This document shows, in pieces, positions 24,268 to 35,474 of a stretch of 64,000 bases of DNA; position 1 is the first letter of the stretch; every line of letters begins with the position of its first letter. Below the pieces are notes generated by a model. The model saw only the letters and a list, made by a program, of their open reading frames with translations. It was not told where the DNA came from and did no database searches. The DNA comes from Sphingobium sp. Its GTDB lineage: Bacteria > Pseudomonadota > Alphaproteobacteria > Sphingomonadales > Sphingomonadaceae. The DNA lies in assembly GCF_003248505.1 (NCBI RefSeq), contig NZ_QFOA01000002.1, forward strand, positions 103,734 through 167,733, read 5' to 3'. A program made the position numbers and the translations under genes.

Positions 24268-26136
24268 ATGCTGAACCTTAATGCCATCACCGTGCGCCTG
24301 GGCGGCCGCACCATCCTCGACCGCGCGGCCGCTTCCCTTCCCCCTCGCAGCCGCGTCGGCCTGATCGGTCGGAACGGGGCGGGCAAGTCCACGCTCATGA
24401 AGGTGATGATCGGTCAGATCGACCCTGACGAGGGCAGTTGCGACATGCCGCGCGACACGCGTCTTGGCTATATCGCGCAGGAAGCGCCCAGCGGCACCGC
24501 GACGCCGTTCGACACTGTGCTGGCCGCCGATATCGAACGCGCGGCGCTGATGGCTGAGAGCGAGACGACCGAGGATCCCGATCGCCTCGGTCATATCTAC
24601 GAACGGTTGACCGCCATCGACGCTTATACCGCGCCTGCCCGTGCCGCGCGCATCCTTGTAGGCCTGGGCTTCGACGAGGAAATGCAGGGGCGCGCGCTCG
24701 ACAGCTATTCGGGCGGGTGGAAGATGCGGGTGGCGCTGGCGTCTTTGTTGTTTTCGGAGCCCGAACTGCTGCTGCTCGACGAACCGTCCAACCACCTTGA
24801 CCTCGAAGCGACGCTGTGGCTCGAAAATTTCCTGAAGGCCTATCGGGGGACCGTGGTCGTCATCAGCCACGAGCGCGATTTGCTGAACAATGTGGTCGAC
24901 CATATCCTCCATCTGGAAGGCGGGAAGATCACGCTTTATCCCGGCGGCTACGACGCATTCGAGCGGCAGCGGGCGGAACGGCTGGCACAGGCGGAGGCCG
25001 CGCGCACCAAGCAGCAGGCCGAGCGCGAGAAGCTTCAGGACTATATCGCCCGTAACTCCGCCCGCGCATCGACCGCGAAACAGGCCCAGTCGCGGGCCAA
25101 GGCGCTGGCGCGGATGCAGCCCATCGCCGCAGCCATCGAGGATCCCACGCTGCATTTCGGCTTTCCGAGCCCTCCTGAACTGCGCCCGCCGCTTATCACC
25201 ATGGACATGGCCGCCGTGGGCTACAGCGACACGCCCGTCCTGCGGCGCGTCAACCTGCGCATAGACCCGGACGACCGGCTTGCACTGTTGGGCCGCAACG
25301 GCAACGGCAAAACGACGCTCGCCCGCCTGATCGCCGCGCAATTGAAGCCCATGGAAGGGCAGATGAGCGCGTCTGCCAAGATGAACGTCGGTTACTTCAC
25401 CCAGTATCAGGTCGAGGAACTGGACGTGACCGACACGCCGCTGGAACATATGACGCGCGTGATGAAAGGCGCGACGCCCGGGGCGGTGCGCGCGCAACTG
25501 GGGCGCTTCGGCTTTTCGGGCGAGCGAGCCACGCAGAAGGTTGGGTCGATGTCCGGCGGTGAGCGGGCACGGCTCGCCCTGGCGCTCATCACCCGCGATG
25601 CGCCCCACCTCCTGATCCTCGACGAACCGACAAACCACCTCGATGTCGACAGCCGCGAGGCGCTGGTTCAGGCGCTTAACGAATATAGCGGCGCGGTGGT
25701 GATCGTCAGCCATGATCGCCATATGATCGAACTGGTCGCCGACCGGCTCGTCTTGGTCGACAATGGTACGGCCCAGCCGTTCGACGGATCGTTGGAGGAT
25801 TACACCGACATCATCCTGCACAAGGCGGACGGCAACGGAACCGGGGGCGATGCGCCGAAGGTCGACCGCAAGGCCGAAAAACGCAACGCAGCGCAATGGC
25901 GCGAAAAACAGAAGGCCGCGAAGAACGCCGTCAGCAAAGCGGAGCGGGAAATGGCCGCGCTGTCGGCGGAGCGCAGCCGCATCGACCAGGCGCTGTTCGA
26001 CCCCAAGACAGCGACCGGGGCGGAAGCGAAGATGACGACGAGCCAGCTTATGGTAAAACGCGCCGAGGTCGAGAAGAAGCTGGCGACGGCGGAGGAAACC
26101 TGGATCGAAGCCAGCGCCGCGCTGGAAGCCAGCTGA
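24268..26136 (+). CDS. ABC-F family ATPase (YheS/Uup-like)
   Basis: This is a soluble protein of 622 residues with two ABC ATPase domains and no membrane part. ABC-F proteins act on the ribosome or in rescue of stalled translation. Walker A motifs are GRNGAGKST and GRNGNGKTT, and signature motifs are YSGGWKMR and MSGGERAR. Walker B ends in LLLLDEPSNHLD and LLILDEPTNHLD. A charged linker with coiled-coil character (QAEAARTKQQAEREKLQDY) separates the domains, and a C-terminal coiled coil follows (residues about 535-620). The stop lies 4 bp from that of convergent cysS. Confidence 0.93.
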   Translation: MLNLNAITVRLGGRTILDRAAASLPPRSRVGLIGRNGAGKSTLMKVMIGQIDPDEGSCDMPRDTRLGYIAQEAPSGTATPFDTVLAADIERAALMAESETTEDPDRLGHIYERLTAIDAYTAPARAARILVGLGFDEEMQGRALDSYSGGWKMRVALASLLFSEPELLLLDEPSNHLDLEATLWLENFLKAYRGTVVVISHERDLLNNVVDHILHLEGGKITLYPGGYDAFERQRAERLAQAEAARTKQQAEREKLQDYIARNSARASTAKQAQSRAKALARMQPIAAAIEDPTLHFGFPSPPELRPPLITMDMAAVGYSDTPVLRRVNLRIDPDDRLALLGRNGNGKTTLARLIAAQLKPMEGQMSASAKMNVGYFTQYQVEELDVTDTPLEHMTRVMKGATPGAVRAQLGRFGFSGERATQKVGSMSGGERARLALALITRDAPHLLILDEPTNHLDVDSREALVQALNEYSGAVVIVSHDRHMIELVADRLVLVDNGTAQPFDGSLEDYTDIILHKADGNGTGGDAPKVDRKAEKRNAAQWREKQKAAKNAVSKAEREMAALSAERSRIDQALFDPKTATGAEAKMTTSQLMVKRAEVEKKLATAEETWIEASAALEAS

Positions 26137-26140
26137 CGCC

Positions 26141-27664
26141 TTATCCCAGCGTCAGCCGCCAGTCCCAGCGCAGCGGATCGCCGTCCATCACCTCGACGCC
26201 GCGTGCGGCGAGTGCGTCCCTGATGTCGTCCGACAGTGCGAAATTCTTTTCCGCCCGCGCGGCTGTGCGCCGTTCCAACTCGACCTCGATTTCCTCCGGG
26301 GTGATCCGAGCGTCCTTGGGGGCGATGCGCAGGTCGGAACGGGTCAGCGTCAGCAGATTGAGGCCGAGCGCCTGATCGAACGCGGCGATCAGGCAAAGCT
26401 TTTCATCGACCGGCACTTTCTTCATCGCAGCGGCCTCTTCCAAAAGAGGAACGGCGCGCGGGGTCATGAGGTCGTCGCTGATCGCAGCGTCGAACTGCTC
26501 CAGCAGCGGCACCAGTTTGGGGTGGAGGTTGGCGCGGAGGTAATCGAGGCGCGGCGATTGCCAGGTGACGCCCTCGGCACGGGCCTTGAGGCCCTCTACC
26601 GCCATCACCAGACGCTTGAGCCGCGTCAGCGCCGCCGCCAGATTGTCCGCGCTGAATTCCAGTTCGCTGCGATAATGCGCGCCAAGGCACAGCAGGCGGT
26701 AGGCGAGGGGATGCACGCCTGCGTCGATCAGCGTGAAGAGCGTGGTGAACCCGCCCTTCGACTTGCTCATCTTTCCCTGCCGGTCGACGAGGAAGTTGTT
26801 GTGCATCCACCACCGCGCGCCGGTAAAGCCTGCCTCCCCCGCGCCGACATCCGGTCTGCAGCAGGCGTGGAAAGCTTGATTCTGGGCTATTTCATTGGGG
26901 TGGTGGATTTCACGATGGTCGATGCCGCCGGTGTGAATGTCGAACGGCTGGCCGAGCCGGGCTTGGCTCATCACAGAGCATTCGAGGTGCCAGCCCGGCG
27001 CGCCCTTGCCCCAGGGGCTGTCCCATTCCATCTGCCGCTGCTCGCCGGGCGGCGATTTTCGCCAAATCGCAAAATCGCTGGCGTTGCGTTTGCCCACGAC
27101 CGGATCGATGCGGGCATGGGCTGCATCGTCGCGCCCTCCCGCCAGTGCGCCATAGTCGGGAACGGTCGAACTGTCGAAGTAAAGGCCGCTCTCCAGCTCA
27201 TAGCAATGCGTCGGCGCGATCTTTTCGGCAAAAGCGATCATCTGCGGCACATAGTCGGTCGCGACCGTCCATTCGCTGGGCGGCAAAATGTTGAGGTCGG
27301 CGATATTCTGCTTGAACGCCTGAGTATAATGGGCCGCGATGTCCCAGATGCTTTTGGCAGAAGCGCGAGCCGCCGCCTCCATCTTGTCATCGCCCGCATC
27401 GGCGTCGCTCGTCAGGTGGCCGACGTCGGTGATGTTGATGATATGCGTGACCGCAAGGCCCTTCCATAGCAGCGTCCGCCGCAGCGTATCGGTGAAGACA
27501 TAAGCGCGCAGGTTGCCGATATGCGCATAATTATAGACGGTTGGGCCGCAGCTATAAACGCGCACATGGTCCTGTTCGATCGGCGTGAAAGGCTCGGTCG
27601 AGCGGGTCAGACTGTTGAACAGGCGCAGCGGCGCGGCATTGTGCTGGTCGTCGGACATGCCCAT
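26141..27664 (-). CDS. cysS: Cysteinyl-tRNA synthetase
   Basis: The enzyme charges tRNA-Cys with cysteine. The 507-residue protein has the HIGH-type motif HIGN (in YNYAHIGNLRAY), the zinc-binding start SCGPTVYNY, and the KMSKS motif in GKMSKSKGG. A C-terminal helical anticodon-binding region follows. ATG 27664 is used; ATG 27658 is two codons shorter and equally possible. It is transcribed toward the ABC-F gene with only 4 bp between the stops and no terminator visible there. Confidence 0.96.
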   Translation of the reverse strand: MGMSDDQHNAAPLRLFNSLTRSTEPFTPIEQDHVRVYSCGPTVYNYAHIGNLRAYVFTDTLRRTLLWKGLAVTHIINITDVGHLTSDADAGDDKMEAAARASAKSIWDIAAHYTQAFKQNIADLNILPPSEWTVATDYVPQMIAFAEKIAPTHCYELESGLYFDSSTVPDYGALAGGRDDAAHARIDPVVGKRNASDFAIWRKSPPGEQRQMEWDSPWGKGAPGWHLECSVMSQARLGQPFDIHTGGIDHREIHHPNEIAQNQAFHACCRPDVGAGEAGFTGARWWMHNNFLVDRQGKMSKSKGGFTTLFTLIDAGVHPLAYRLLCLGAHYRSELEFSADNLAAALTRLKRLVMAVEGLKARAEGVTWQSPRLDYLRANLHPKLVPLLEQFDAAISDDLMTPRAVPLLEEAAAMKKVPVDEKLCLIAAFDQALGLNLLTLTRSDLRIAPKDARITPEEIEVELERRTAARAEKNFALSDDIRDALAARGVEVMDGDPLRWDWRLTLG

Positions 27665-27968
27665 CCTGTGTCTTGAGACAAGGCAGGCGTCAACGGGGCA
27701 TAGGCGGGAATAAGCGCTTCAAGGCATCGAAGTTTGGCGGGGCTGTAATATAATGTTGCTTCGCCCTCCCGCTCTTGCGGCAGGGGAGGGGGCGATCCAG
27801 ATTGGTGGGGCGAGCCGGGTTCCTCTGGCGACGCGGATGCCCCCCCTCATCCCCGTCGCGATGTCGGTTCGCATCGAGTGTGCTCGGCGCTGGTCAGGTG
27901 GCGCGACTTGGCCCCTCCCGAGTGTCGTGCAAGACCGCACCGGGCCCACTCGAACCATGCGGCACGGG
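27665..27968. other. Non-coding gap with GC-rich hairpin
   Basis: This 304-bp stretch lies between the start of cysS and the end of polA. It contains an imperfect inverted repeat: CGCCCTCCC at 27762-27770 and GGGAGGGGGCG at about 27784-27794, with an inner GC / GCGG match. It may terminate polA transcription or be an interspersed repeat unit. I see no supported gene; frames crossing it are Arg/Pro-rich shadows. Confidence 0.6.
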
Positions 27969-30755
27969 TCAGTGCGCGGCGCCCCAACTGGCCCCGGTGC
28001 CGATTTCCACGCCCAGCGGGACCGAGAGTTTCACGATCGGTTCGGCGGCGGTTTCCATGACATGGCGGATGACGGCGCTCGCCGCCTCCACGTCGCGTTC
28101 GGGCAGTTCGAACACAAGCTCGTCATGCACCTGAAGCAACATGCGGACGGCGGGCAGCCCTGCTGCGTCCAGCGCCGGTCCCATGCGCGCCATCGCCCGT
28201 TTGATGATATCGGCGCTGGTGCCCTGGATGGGCGCGTTGATCGCTGCGCGTTCGGCCCCCTGCCGTTCATGCTGGATGGGCGCTGCGATGCGCGGAAACC
28301 AGGTCTTCCGACCGAACAAAGTTTCGGTATATCCCAGCCGACGCGCCTTCTCGATCGTTTCGTTGATGTAGACGCTGATGCCGGGAAAGCGCTCATAATA
28401 GCGGCTGATCATGTCCTGCGCCTCATCCGCACCGATTTCCAGCCGACCCGCAAGGCCCCAGCGCGAGATGCCGTAGAGGATGGCGAAGTTGATCGTCTTC
28501 GCCCGCCCGCGCGTGTCGCGATTGACCTCTCCGAACAATTGCTGGGCCGTCGCGGCATGAATGTCTTCGCCATTTGCGAAGGCTTCGCGCAGTGCGGGCA
28601 CATCGGCCATATGGGCGGCCAGCCGCAATTCGATCTGGCTGTAATCCGCCGCGAGGATGACGTTGCCGGGTTCGGCGACGAAGGCGTGGCGGATTTGCCG
28701 CCCGACTTCGGTTCGGATCGGGATGTTCTGAAGGTTGGGATCGGTCGACGACAGGCGGCCCGTCTGCGCGCCGGTCAGCGAATAGCTGGTGTGGACGCGG
28801 CCCGTATTCTTGTTGATCTGCGCCTGAAGTGCGTCCGTATAGGTGGATTTGAGCTTCGACAACTGCCGCCATTCCAGCACCTTGGCCGCGATAGGCGCGC
28901 CCTGTGCCTTGAGCTGTTCGAGAATGGTGACATCGGTGGAGTAGGCTCCGGACTTTCCCTTCTTCCCGCCCTTGTACCCCAGCTTGTCAAAGAGGATCGC
29001 GCCCAGTTGCTGCGTCGATCCGATGGCGAAAGGCTGTCCTGCGATGGCGTGTATTTCCGTTTCCAGCGCGGCGATCCCGGCGGTGAATTCGGATGACAGG
29101 CGGGACAGCGCCTCGCGATCGACCTTGATGCCCGCAAATTCCATCCCCGCGATCACGCCGACCAGAGGCCGATCGACCAGTTCGTAGACCCGGTTCGCGC
29201 CTTCATTGGCGATGCGGGACTTGAACCGCTTCCACAGGCGCAGCGTGACGTCCGCGTCCTCCGTCGCATATTCGGTCGCGCGGTCGAGCGGTACTTCGCC
29301 GAAGGTGATCTGGCTCTTGCCCGAACCCACCACGTCCTTGAAGCTGATGCACTGGTGGTTGAGGTGAACACGCGCCGCCTCGTCCATGCCGTGGCCCGCC
29401 AGGCTCTGCCCCGCGTCGAGGTCGAAGCTCATGACGATGGTATCGTCATAGGGCGCAACTTCGATGCCGTGGCGGCGCAGCACGGTGAGGTCATATTTGA
29501 GGTTCTGGCCTATCTTGAGGACCGCGTCATCCTCCAGCAGCGGCTTGAGCTTCGCGAGGACCAGGTCCTTGGGCAGTTGTTCGGGCCGTTCGGCGAACAT
29601 GTCGGTGCCGCCATGGCCGACCGGGATATAGCAGGCAACGTTCGGGCCAACCGCGAGGCTGATGCCGACCAAGCCGCACGACACGCAATCGAGCATGTCG
29701 GTTTCGGTATCGACGGCCACGACGCCCTCAGCCCGCGCTGCCGCGATCCAGCGATCGAGCACGTCCTGGGTGACGACCGTCTCATACAGGCTGCGGTCGA
29801 TGGGCGGTTCGTCGGCAAAGGCGGGGGCGGCAGGGGCGGTTTCGTCGGAAATTGCTGCTGCAGCGGCTGCCACCGCAACCGCCGCGGCCGGAGCGCCCAG
29901 ACGGCCGAGCAGGGTCTTGAAGCCGTGATGCTCCAGAAACGCCTGCAACGGTTCCTTGGGGATGCCCTTGAGCGTCAGGTCTTCCAGCGGTTCGGGCAGA
30001 TCCATAGTCTCGTGCAGCGCGACCAGCTTGCGCGACAGCCGCGCCATGTCGGCATGGGCGATGAGGTTTTCCTGCATCTTCGACTTCTTCATGAGCGGCG
30101 CTGCTTCCAGCGCCGCTTCGAGCCCGCCATATTCGGTGATGAGCTTGGCCGCTGTCTTGGGGCCGATGCCCGGGATACCGGGCACATTGTCGACGCTGTC
30201 GCCCATCAGCGCCAGCACATCGCCCAGATGTTGCGGCCCGACGCCGAACTTCGCCATCACATAGTCCGCGCCGCGCCGCTCGTTCTTCATCGTATCGTAC
30301 ATGTCGACGCCGGGCTGGATCAGCTGCATCAAGTCCTTGTCGGAACTGACGATGGTGACATGCCAGCCCTGGGCGACCGCGGCCTTCGTATAGCTGGCGA
30401 TGATGTCGTCCGCCTCGTATCCGGCCTCCTCGATGCAGGGGAGGGAGAAGGCGCGGGTCGCGTCGCGGATCATCGGGAACTGGGGGACGAGATCCTCGGG
30501 CGGCGGCGGGCGGTGCGCCTTATACTGGTCGTACATGTCGTTGCGGAACGTGTGCGACCCCTTGTCCAGCACCACCGCCATATGGGTGGGCCCTTCCGAC
30601 CGGCCCAGTTCCTCTGCAAGTTTCCACAGCATCGTCGTATAGCCATAGACTGCGCCGACAGGCTGGCCATGTCGGTTGGTCAGCGGCGGCAACTGGTGAT
30701 AGGCACGGAAAATATAGCCCGAGCCGTCGACGAGATAGAGATGATTCTGGGTCAT
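27969..30755 (-). CDS. polA: DNA polymerase I
   Basis: PolA removes RNA primers and fills gaps in replication and repair. The 928-residue protein has three domains. The N-terminal 5'-3' exonuclease (residues 1-290) includes ADDIIASYTK and the helix-hairpin-helix GIPGIGPKTAAKL. The 3'-5' exonuclease domain carries an intact first motif, VVAVDTETDM, so proofreading is expected. The polymerase domain includes ADYSQIELRLAAH, the O-helix segment RGRAKTINFAILYGI, and the catalytic motif LQVHDELVFE. An Ala-rich linker (residues about 290-320) is longer than in E. coli. Confidence 0.97.
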   Translation of the reverse strand: MTQNHLYLVDGSGYIFRAYHQLPPLTNRHGQPVGAVYGYTTMLWKLAEELGRSEGPTHMAVVLDKGSHTFRNDMYDQYKAHRPPPPEDLVPQFPMIRDATRAFSLPCIEEAGYEADDIIASYTKAAVAQGWHVTIVSSDKDLMQLIQPGVDMYDTMKNERRGADYVMAKFGVGPQHLGDVLALMGDSVDNVPGIPGIGPKTAAKLITEYGGLEAALEAAPLMKKSKMQENLIAHADMARLSRKLVALHETMDLPEPLEDLTLKGIPKEPLQAFLEHHGFKTLLGRLGAPAAAVAVAAAAAAISDETAPAAPAFADEPPIDRSLYETVVTQDVLDRWIAAARAEGVVAVDTETDMLDCVSCGLVGISLAVGPNVACYIPVGHGGTDMFAERPEQLPKDLVLAKLKPLLEDDAVLKIGQNLKYDLTVLRRHGIEVAPYDDTIVMSFDLDAGQSLAGHGMDEAARVHLNHQCISFKDVVGSGKSQITFGEVPLDRATEYATEDADVTLRLWKRFKSRIANEGANRVYELVDRPLVGVIAGMEFAGIKVDREALSRLSSEFTAGIAALETEIHAIAGQPFAIGSTQQLGAILFDKLGYKGGKKGKSGAYSTDVTILEQLKAQGAPIAAKVLEWRQLSKLKSTYTDALQAQINKNTGRVHTSYSLTGAQTGRLSSTDPNLQNIPIRTEVGRQIRHAFVAEPGNVILAADYSQIELRLAAHMADVPALREAFANGEDIHAATAQQLFGEVNRDTRGRAKTINFAILYGISRWGLAGRLEIGADEAQDMISRYYERFPGISVYINETIEKARRLGYTETLFGRKTWFPRIAAPIQHERQGAERAAINAPIQGTSADIIKRAMARMGPALDAAGLPAVRMLLQVHDELVFELPERDVEAASAVIRHVMETAAEPIVKLSVPLGVEIGTGASWGAAH

Positions 30756-30874
30756 GGGGTGGGGATAGCTGCTAAAGCTGGCGCTCTCCAGTGCTCTGAC
30801 ATGCTGCGGCGGGAACTCCTGCGGGCGATAATTATTTCTGCTCTGTTTCCCGCGCGGCGGGATAAGGGGGCATC

Positions 30875-31678
30875 ATGAAAAAACGGTCGATCTTGTTCGC
30901 GGCGATGCTCGCCACCCTGCCGACCTGGGCGTATGCGAAGGAGGAGCGGGACCTGTGCGCCGATCGGCCGGGGATGGGAACCCCGCCCTGCACGGTCGAA
31001 CCGGGGCGGGTCGTTGCCGAACTCGGCCTTGGCGACTGGGCCCGCGAACGGGACATGGAGAGCCGAACCGACACGATCGAGAGTGGCGATCTGCTGGTGC
31101 GGATTGGCGTCACCGATACGCTGGAAGCGCAGATCGGCTGGACGGCCTACGGCCACGAGCGGGTGCGCGATAGGGCGAGCGGGCAGGTGGACCGCAGCGC
31201 GGGGACCGGCGACGTACTCGTGGGTCTGAAGCAGAATTTGCACAACCCGGACGGGGCGGGTTTTTCGGTAGCTCTGCTGCCCTATGTGACCTTTCCGACC
31301 GGCGGTTCGGCCATCGGCGCCGGCGACTGGGGTGCGGGACTGGTGATTCCCCTCAGCTATGAATTGCGTGACGGCCTAACGATGGAATTCACGCCCGAGA
31401 TCGACGCTGCGGTGGACGAGGACCGGCATGGGCGTCATCTGGCCTATGGCAGCGTCGTCGGCATCGACCTCGATCTGAGCGAGGCGGTGACGGCTACGTT
31501 GGAAACATCGCTGATGCGTGACGACGATCCTGCGCAGCACGGCACGAAGGCGCTGGCCGGACTGTCGCTGGGCTGGCAGCCTTCGAAAGACTTGCAGTTC
31601 GACACCGGCGTCAACGTCGGGCTCAACGATAACAGCCCGGACAGCGAGCTTTATGTGGGTATCACCCGCCGCTTCTGA
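30875..31678 (+). CDS. Outer-membrane beta-barrel transporter-like protein
   Basis: The 267-residue protein has a signal peptide (MKKRSILFAAMLATLPTWAYA) and about 12 amphipathic strands, and it ends in Phe, the usual outer-membrane protein terminus. The strand pattern and TDTLEAQIGWTAYG resemble the 'MetA-pathway of phenol degradation' family of putative transporters (PF13557). The family name does not show that phenol is the substrate. It is divergent from polA. The stop codon abuts the stop of the convergent beta-lactamase-like gene. Confidence 0.8.
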   Translation: MKKRSILFAAMLATLPTWAYAKEERDLCADRPGMGTPPCTVEPGRVVAELGLGDWARERDMESRTDTIESGDLLVRIGVTDTLEAQIGWTAYGHERVRDRASGQVDRSAGTGDVLVGLKQNLHNPDGAGFSVALLPYVTFPTGGSAIGAGDWGAGLVIPLSYELRDGLTMEFTPEIDAAVDEDRHGRHLAYGSVVGIDLDLSEAVTATLETSLMRDDDPAQHGTKALAGLSLGWQPSKDLQFDTGVNVGLNDNSPDSELYVGITRRF

Positions 31679-32812
31679 TCAGTGTGCCTGATGATTGGCC
31701 GCTACCGCCCGGGATACCGCCTGCATCAGTTCCATGCGTGCCGGAATGGGCTGCGTCGTCGATCCGATCATCACCGCTATGGCGTAGCTGGTGCCGTCCG
31801 GCGCGGTCATGATGCCGATATCGTTATAGCCGGTGGATCGCGGCGGCAGGTCCTGGCCCGTGCCGGTCTTGTGTAGATAGGTCCAGCCCGGCGGTACTCC
31901 GCCCTTGATCCGTCTCGGTCCGGTCTTGGCTTCCGACATGATGGACATGAGCAGACGCGAGGAGGCGGGCGAAAGCATCCGGTTCTGCTTGAGGCGAGCC
32001 AATGCCTGCACGATGGAGGAAGGTGCCGCGCCATCGGGCGGGTTGGCCAGATAGGCGTCGAGCGCTTTCACCCGCACGGTCATGGGCAGTTTGGCGCGCG
32101 CCGCGTAGAAATTTCGACCGACCGAATAATCCTGCCGCCAGTCGAGACCCGCCGTCGCCGATTGCAACAGCCGCTCACCCGGTCCGAATCGGACGTCGCG
32201 GATCGCCTTTCGGGCTAGGTAGCTGCGTACCGCTTCGGGGCCGCCCACCGCGCGCAGCAGCGCGTCGTTGGCAGTATTGTCGCTTTGCGTCATCGCGCGG
32301 CGCAGGAGGTCGGAATAGCTCGTCGTCCACATCCCGTCCTTCAGCATCATCGCGCTGGGTTGATGAAACAGGGTGAGGTCGTTGCGGGTGATGGTGGTCG
32401 TGTCGGTGATGCGCAGCTTGCCGCGGTCCACCGCATCGAGGAAGGTCATCGAAACCCATAGCTTGGACACGCTTTGCTGCGGGAAAAGCGCATTGCCGTT
32501 CCACGCCACCGTCCAGTCCGCACCGATGCGGCGCACGGCGATACCGACCTTGCCGCTGAAACTTTGGCCAAGGTTGCGCACGACCGCGACCAGCGCGGGG
32601 GGCGGCGCTTCGTTCTGGTCGATGTCGCGATAGGGTTCGGGCGGGTTGGCGACCGGCCTGATCGGCCAGGTATTCGTCTTGGGTTGCGGCTTCCGGGGCA
32701 CGGCGGCAGCGGCTTCCGCCTGTCGCGATTCAGGCGCGCTGACGCAGGCCGAAAGCGCCGCGATCAACAGGACGAGGCGCGCGGACCCGCCCCGGTTCTT
32801 ATTCGATGTCAT
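31679..32812 (-). CDS. Class A beta-lactamase-like serine hydrolase, lipoprotein
   Basis: This 377-residue protein has a lipoprotein signal with lipobox LSAC near residue 22, so it should be anchored to a membrane. The serine active-site motifs are in the usual order: SxxK as SVSK, SDN as QSDNTAND, and KTG as LHKTGTG. TGPRRIKGGVP before KTG fits class A. I do not see the canonical ExxLN omega-loop motif that supplies the deacylating Glu in class A enzymes, so activity as a true beta-lactamase is unsure. ATG 32812 fits the lipoprotein signal; the frame to 32866 adds 18 basic residues. Confidence 0.8.
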   Translation of the reverse strand: MTSNKNRGGSARLVLLIAALSACVSAPESRQAEAAAAVPRKPQPKTNTWPIRPVANPPEPYRDIDQNEAPPPALVAVVRNLGQSFSGKVGIAVRRIGADWTVAWNGNALFPQQSVSKLWVSMTFLDAVDRGKLRITDTTTITRNDLTLFHQPSAMMLKDGMWTTSYSDLLRRAMTQSDNTANDALLRAVGGPEAVRSYLARKAIRDVRFGPGERLLQSATAGLDWRQDYSVGRNFYAARAKLPMTVRVKALDAYLANPPDGAAPSSIVQALARLKQNRMLSPASSRLLMSIMSEAKTGPRRIKGGVPPGWTYLHKTGTGQDLPPRSTGYNDIGIMTAPDGTSYAIAVMIGSTTQPIPARMELMQAVSRAVAANHQAH

Positions 32813-32987
32813 GGATACCCCGCACTCTCTTCCTCGCATAGGCGCGGCGCGCACCCGTATCGGCAAGCGTCGTGCGACGAATGATTCCTCAAATGCGATG
32901 GAGGGAAGATGAATGGTGGCAACCCATTGATCGCGGACGACGATCCGCTCAGTTGCGGTTCAGCGGCGGTCGGGCAATAGACGGGGC

Positions 32988-33823
32988 ATGACATTCATCA
33001 TCGACAGGCGGAGCTTCGTAATCGGCGCGGGGATCGGGGGGTTGGCATTGGGGAGCGGGCGTGCTGTAGCTGCGTCCTTTGCCTCCCGCCGGATCGCCGT
33101 TACGGTCCGTGGAACGGGGCGCGACGTGCTGCTCATCCCCGGACTTGCGAGCGGGCCGGGGGCCTGGAACGGGGTTCTGGACGCGATGCCCGACTGTCGG
33201 CTGCATCTTGTCCATGTGCGCGGTTTCGCCGGCCTCGCGCCGGACGACAATGCGAGCGGACCTGTGGTGCAGCCGGTGGCCGACGAGATCGCCCGCTATG
33301 TCGTGGCCGCGGGTTTGAAGCGCCCCGCCGCAGTCGGTCATTCGATGGGCGGCACGTTGGCGATGCTGCTGGGGCTGAAGGGACTGGCGTCTAGGGTGAT
33401 GGTCGTCGACATGCTGCCGGCGGGGGCTGCGATGGTCGGAGGGACGGCGAGCGGGTTGGGCTTCCTCGCCGACCAGTTGAGCGGATATCTCACAGGGACA
33501 GCGGCAGGGCGGCGCTATCTGGCGCAGATCGTCGGGCGGACGCCCGGCGCGCAGGGCAGCGATCCGGACGTCATCGCGAGCGCGTTGCGCGATCTGGCGA
33601 ACATCGACCTGTCCCCGCAGCTGTCGCGCCTCACCGTACCGCTGGAGGTCGTTTATGCGATCGGTGACGACGCGCAGATGAACGCCACCATCGCCGACCG
33701 CTTCCGCAGCGCCTATGCGGGGAAGAAGGGCGTGGTGCTGAAACCTGTGGGGCCAAGCGGCCATATGGTCATGCGCGACCAGCCCGCACGGTTCGGTGCA
33801 TTGCTCAAAAGCTTTTTGGCAGG

Positions 33824-33827
<4 letters not shown>
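32988..33827 (+). CDS. Alpha/beta hydrolase with Tat-type signal
   Basis: This 279-residue hydrolase has an N-terminal twin-arginine motif (DRRSFVIGAGIGGLAL), so export to the periplasm is likely. The oxyanion-hole region is LLIPGLASGPGAW, the nucleophile elbow is GHSMGG, and the catalytic His lies in VGPSGHMVM near the C-terminus. An acidic residue in YAIGDDAQ fits the third catalytic position. The substrate is unknown. The last 4 bp overlap the stop of convergent nadB. Confidence 0.87.
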
Positions 33828-35428
<1,601 letters not shown>

Positions 35429-35474
35429 GGGGTCTCCGGCCTCTTACGGTCCGTTCGGGGGGAAGGAGCGGTTT

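Noticed and set aside
23284..25896. 870-residue open frame opposite the desaturase and ABC-F genes
   Set aside because: It is antisense to two clear genes, rich in Arg, Gly and His, and shows no known fold; long antisense frames are common at this GC content.
29355..30878. 507-residue open frame opposite polA
   Set aside because: It is antisense to the exonuclease domains of polA and shows no recognisable motif.
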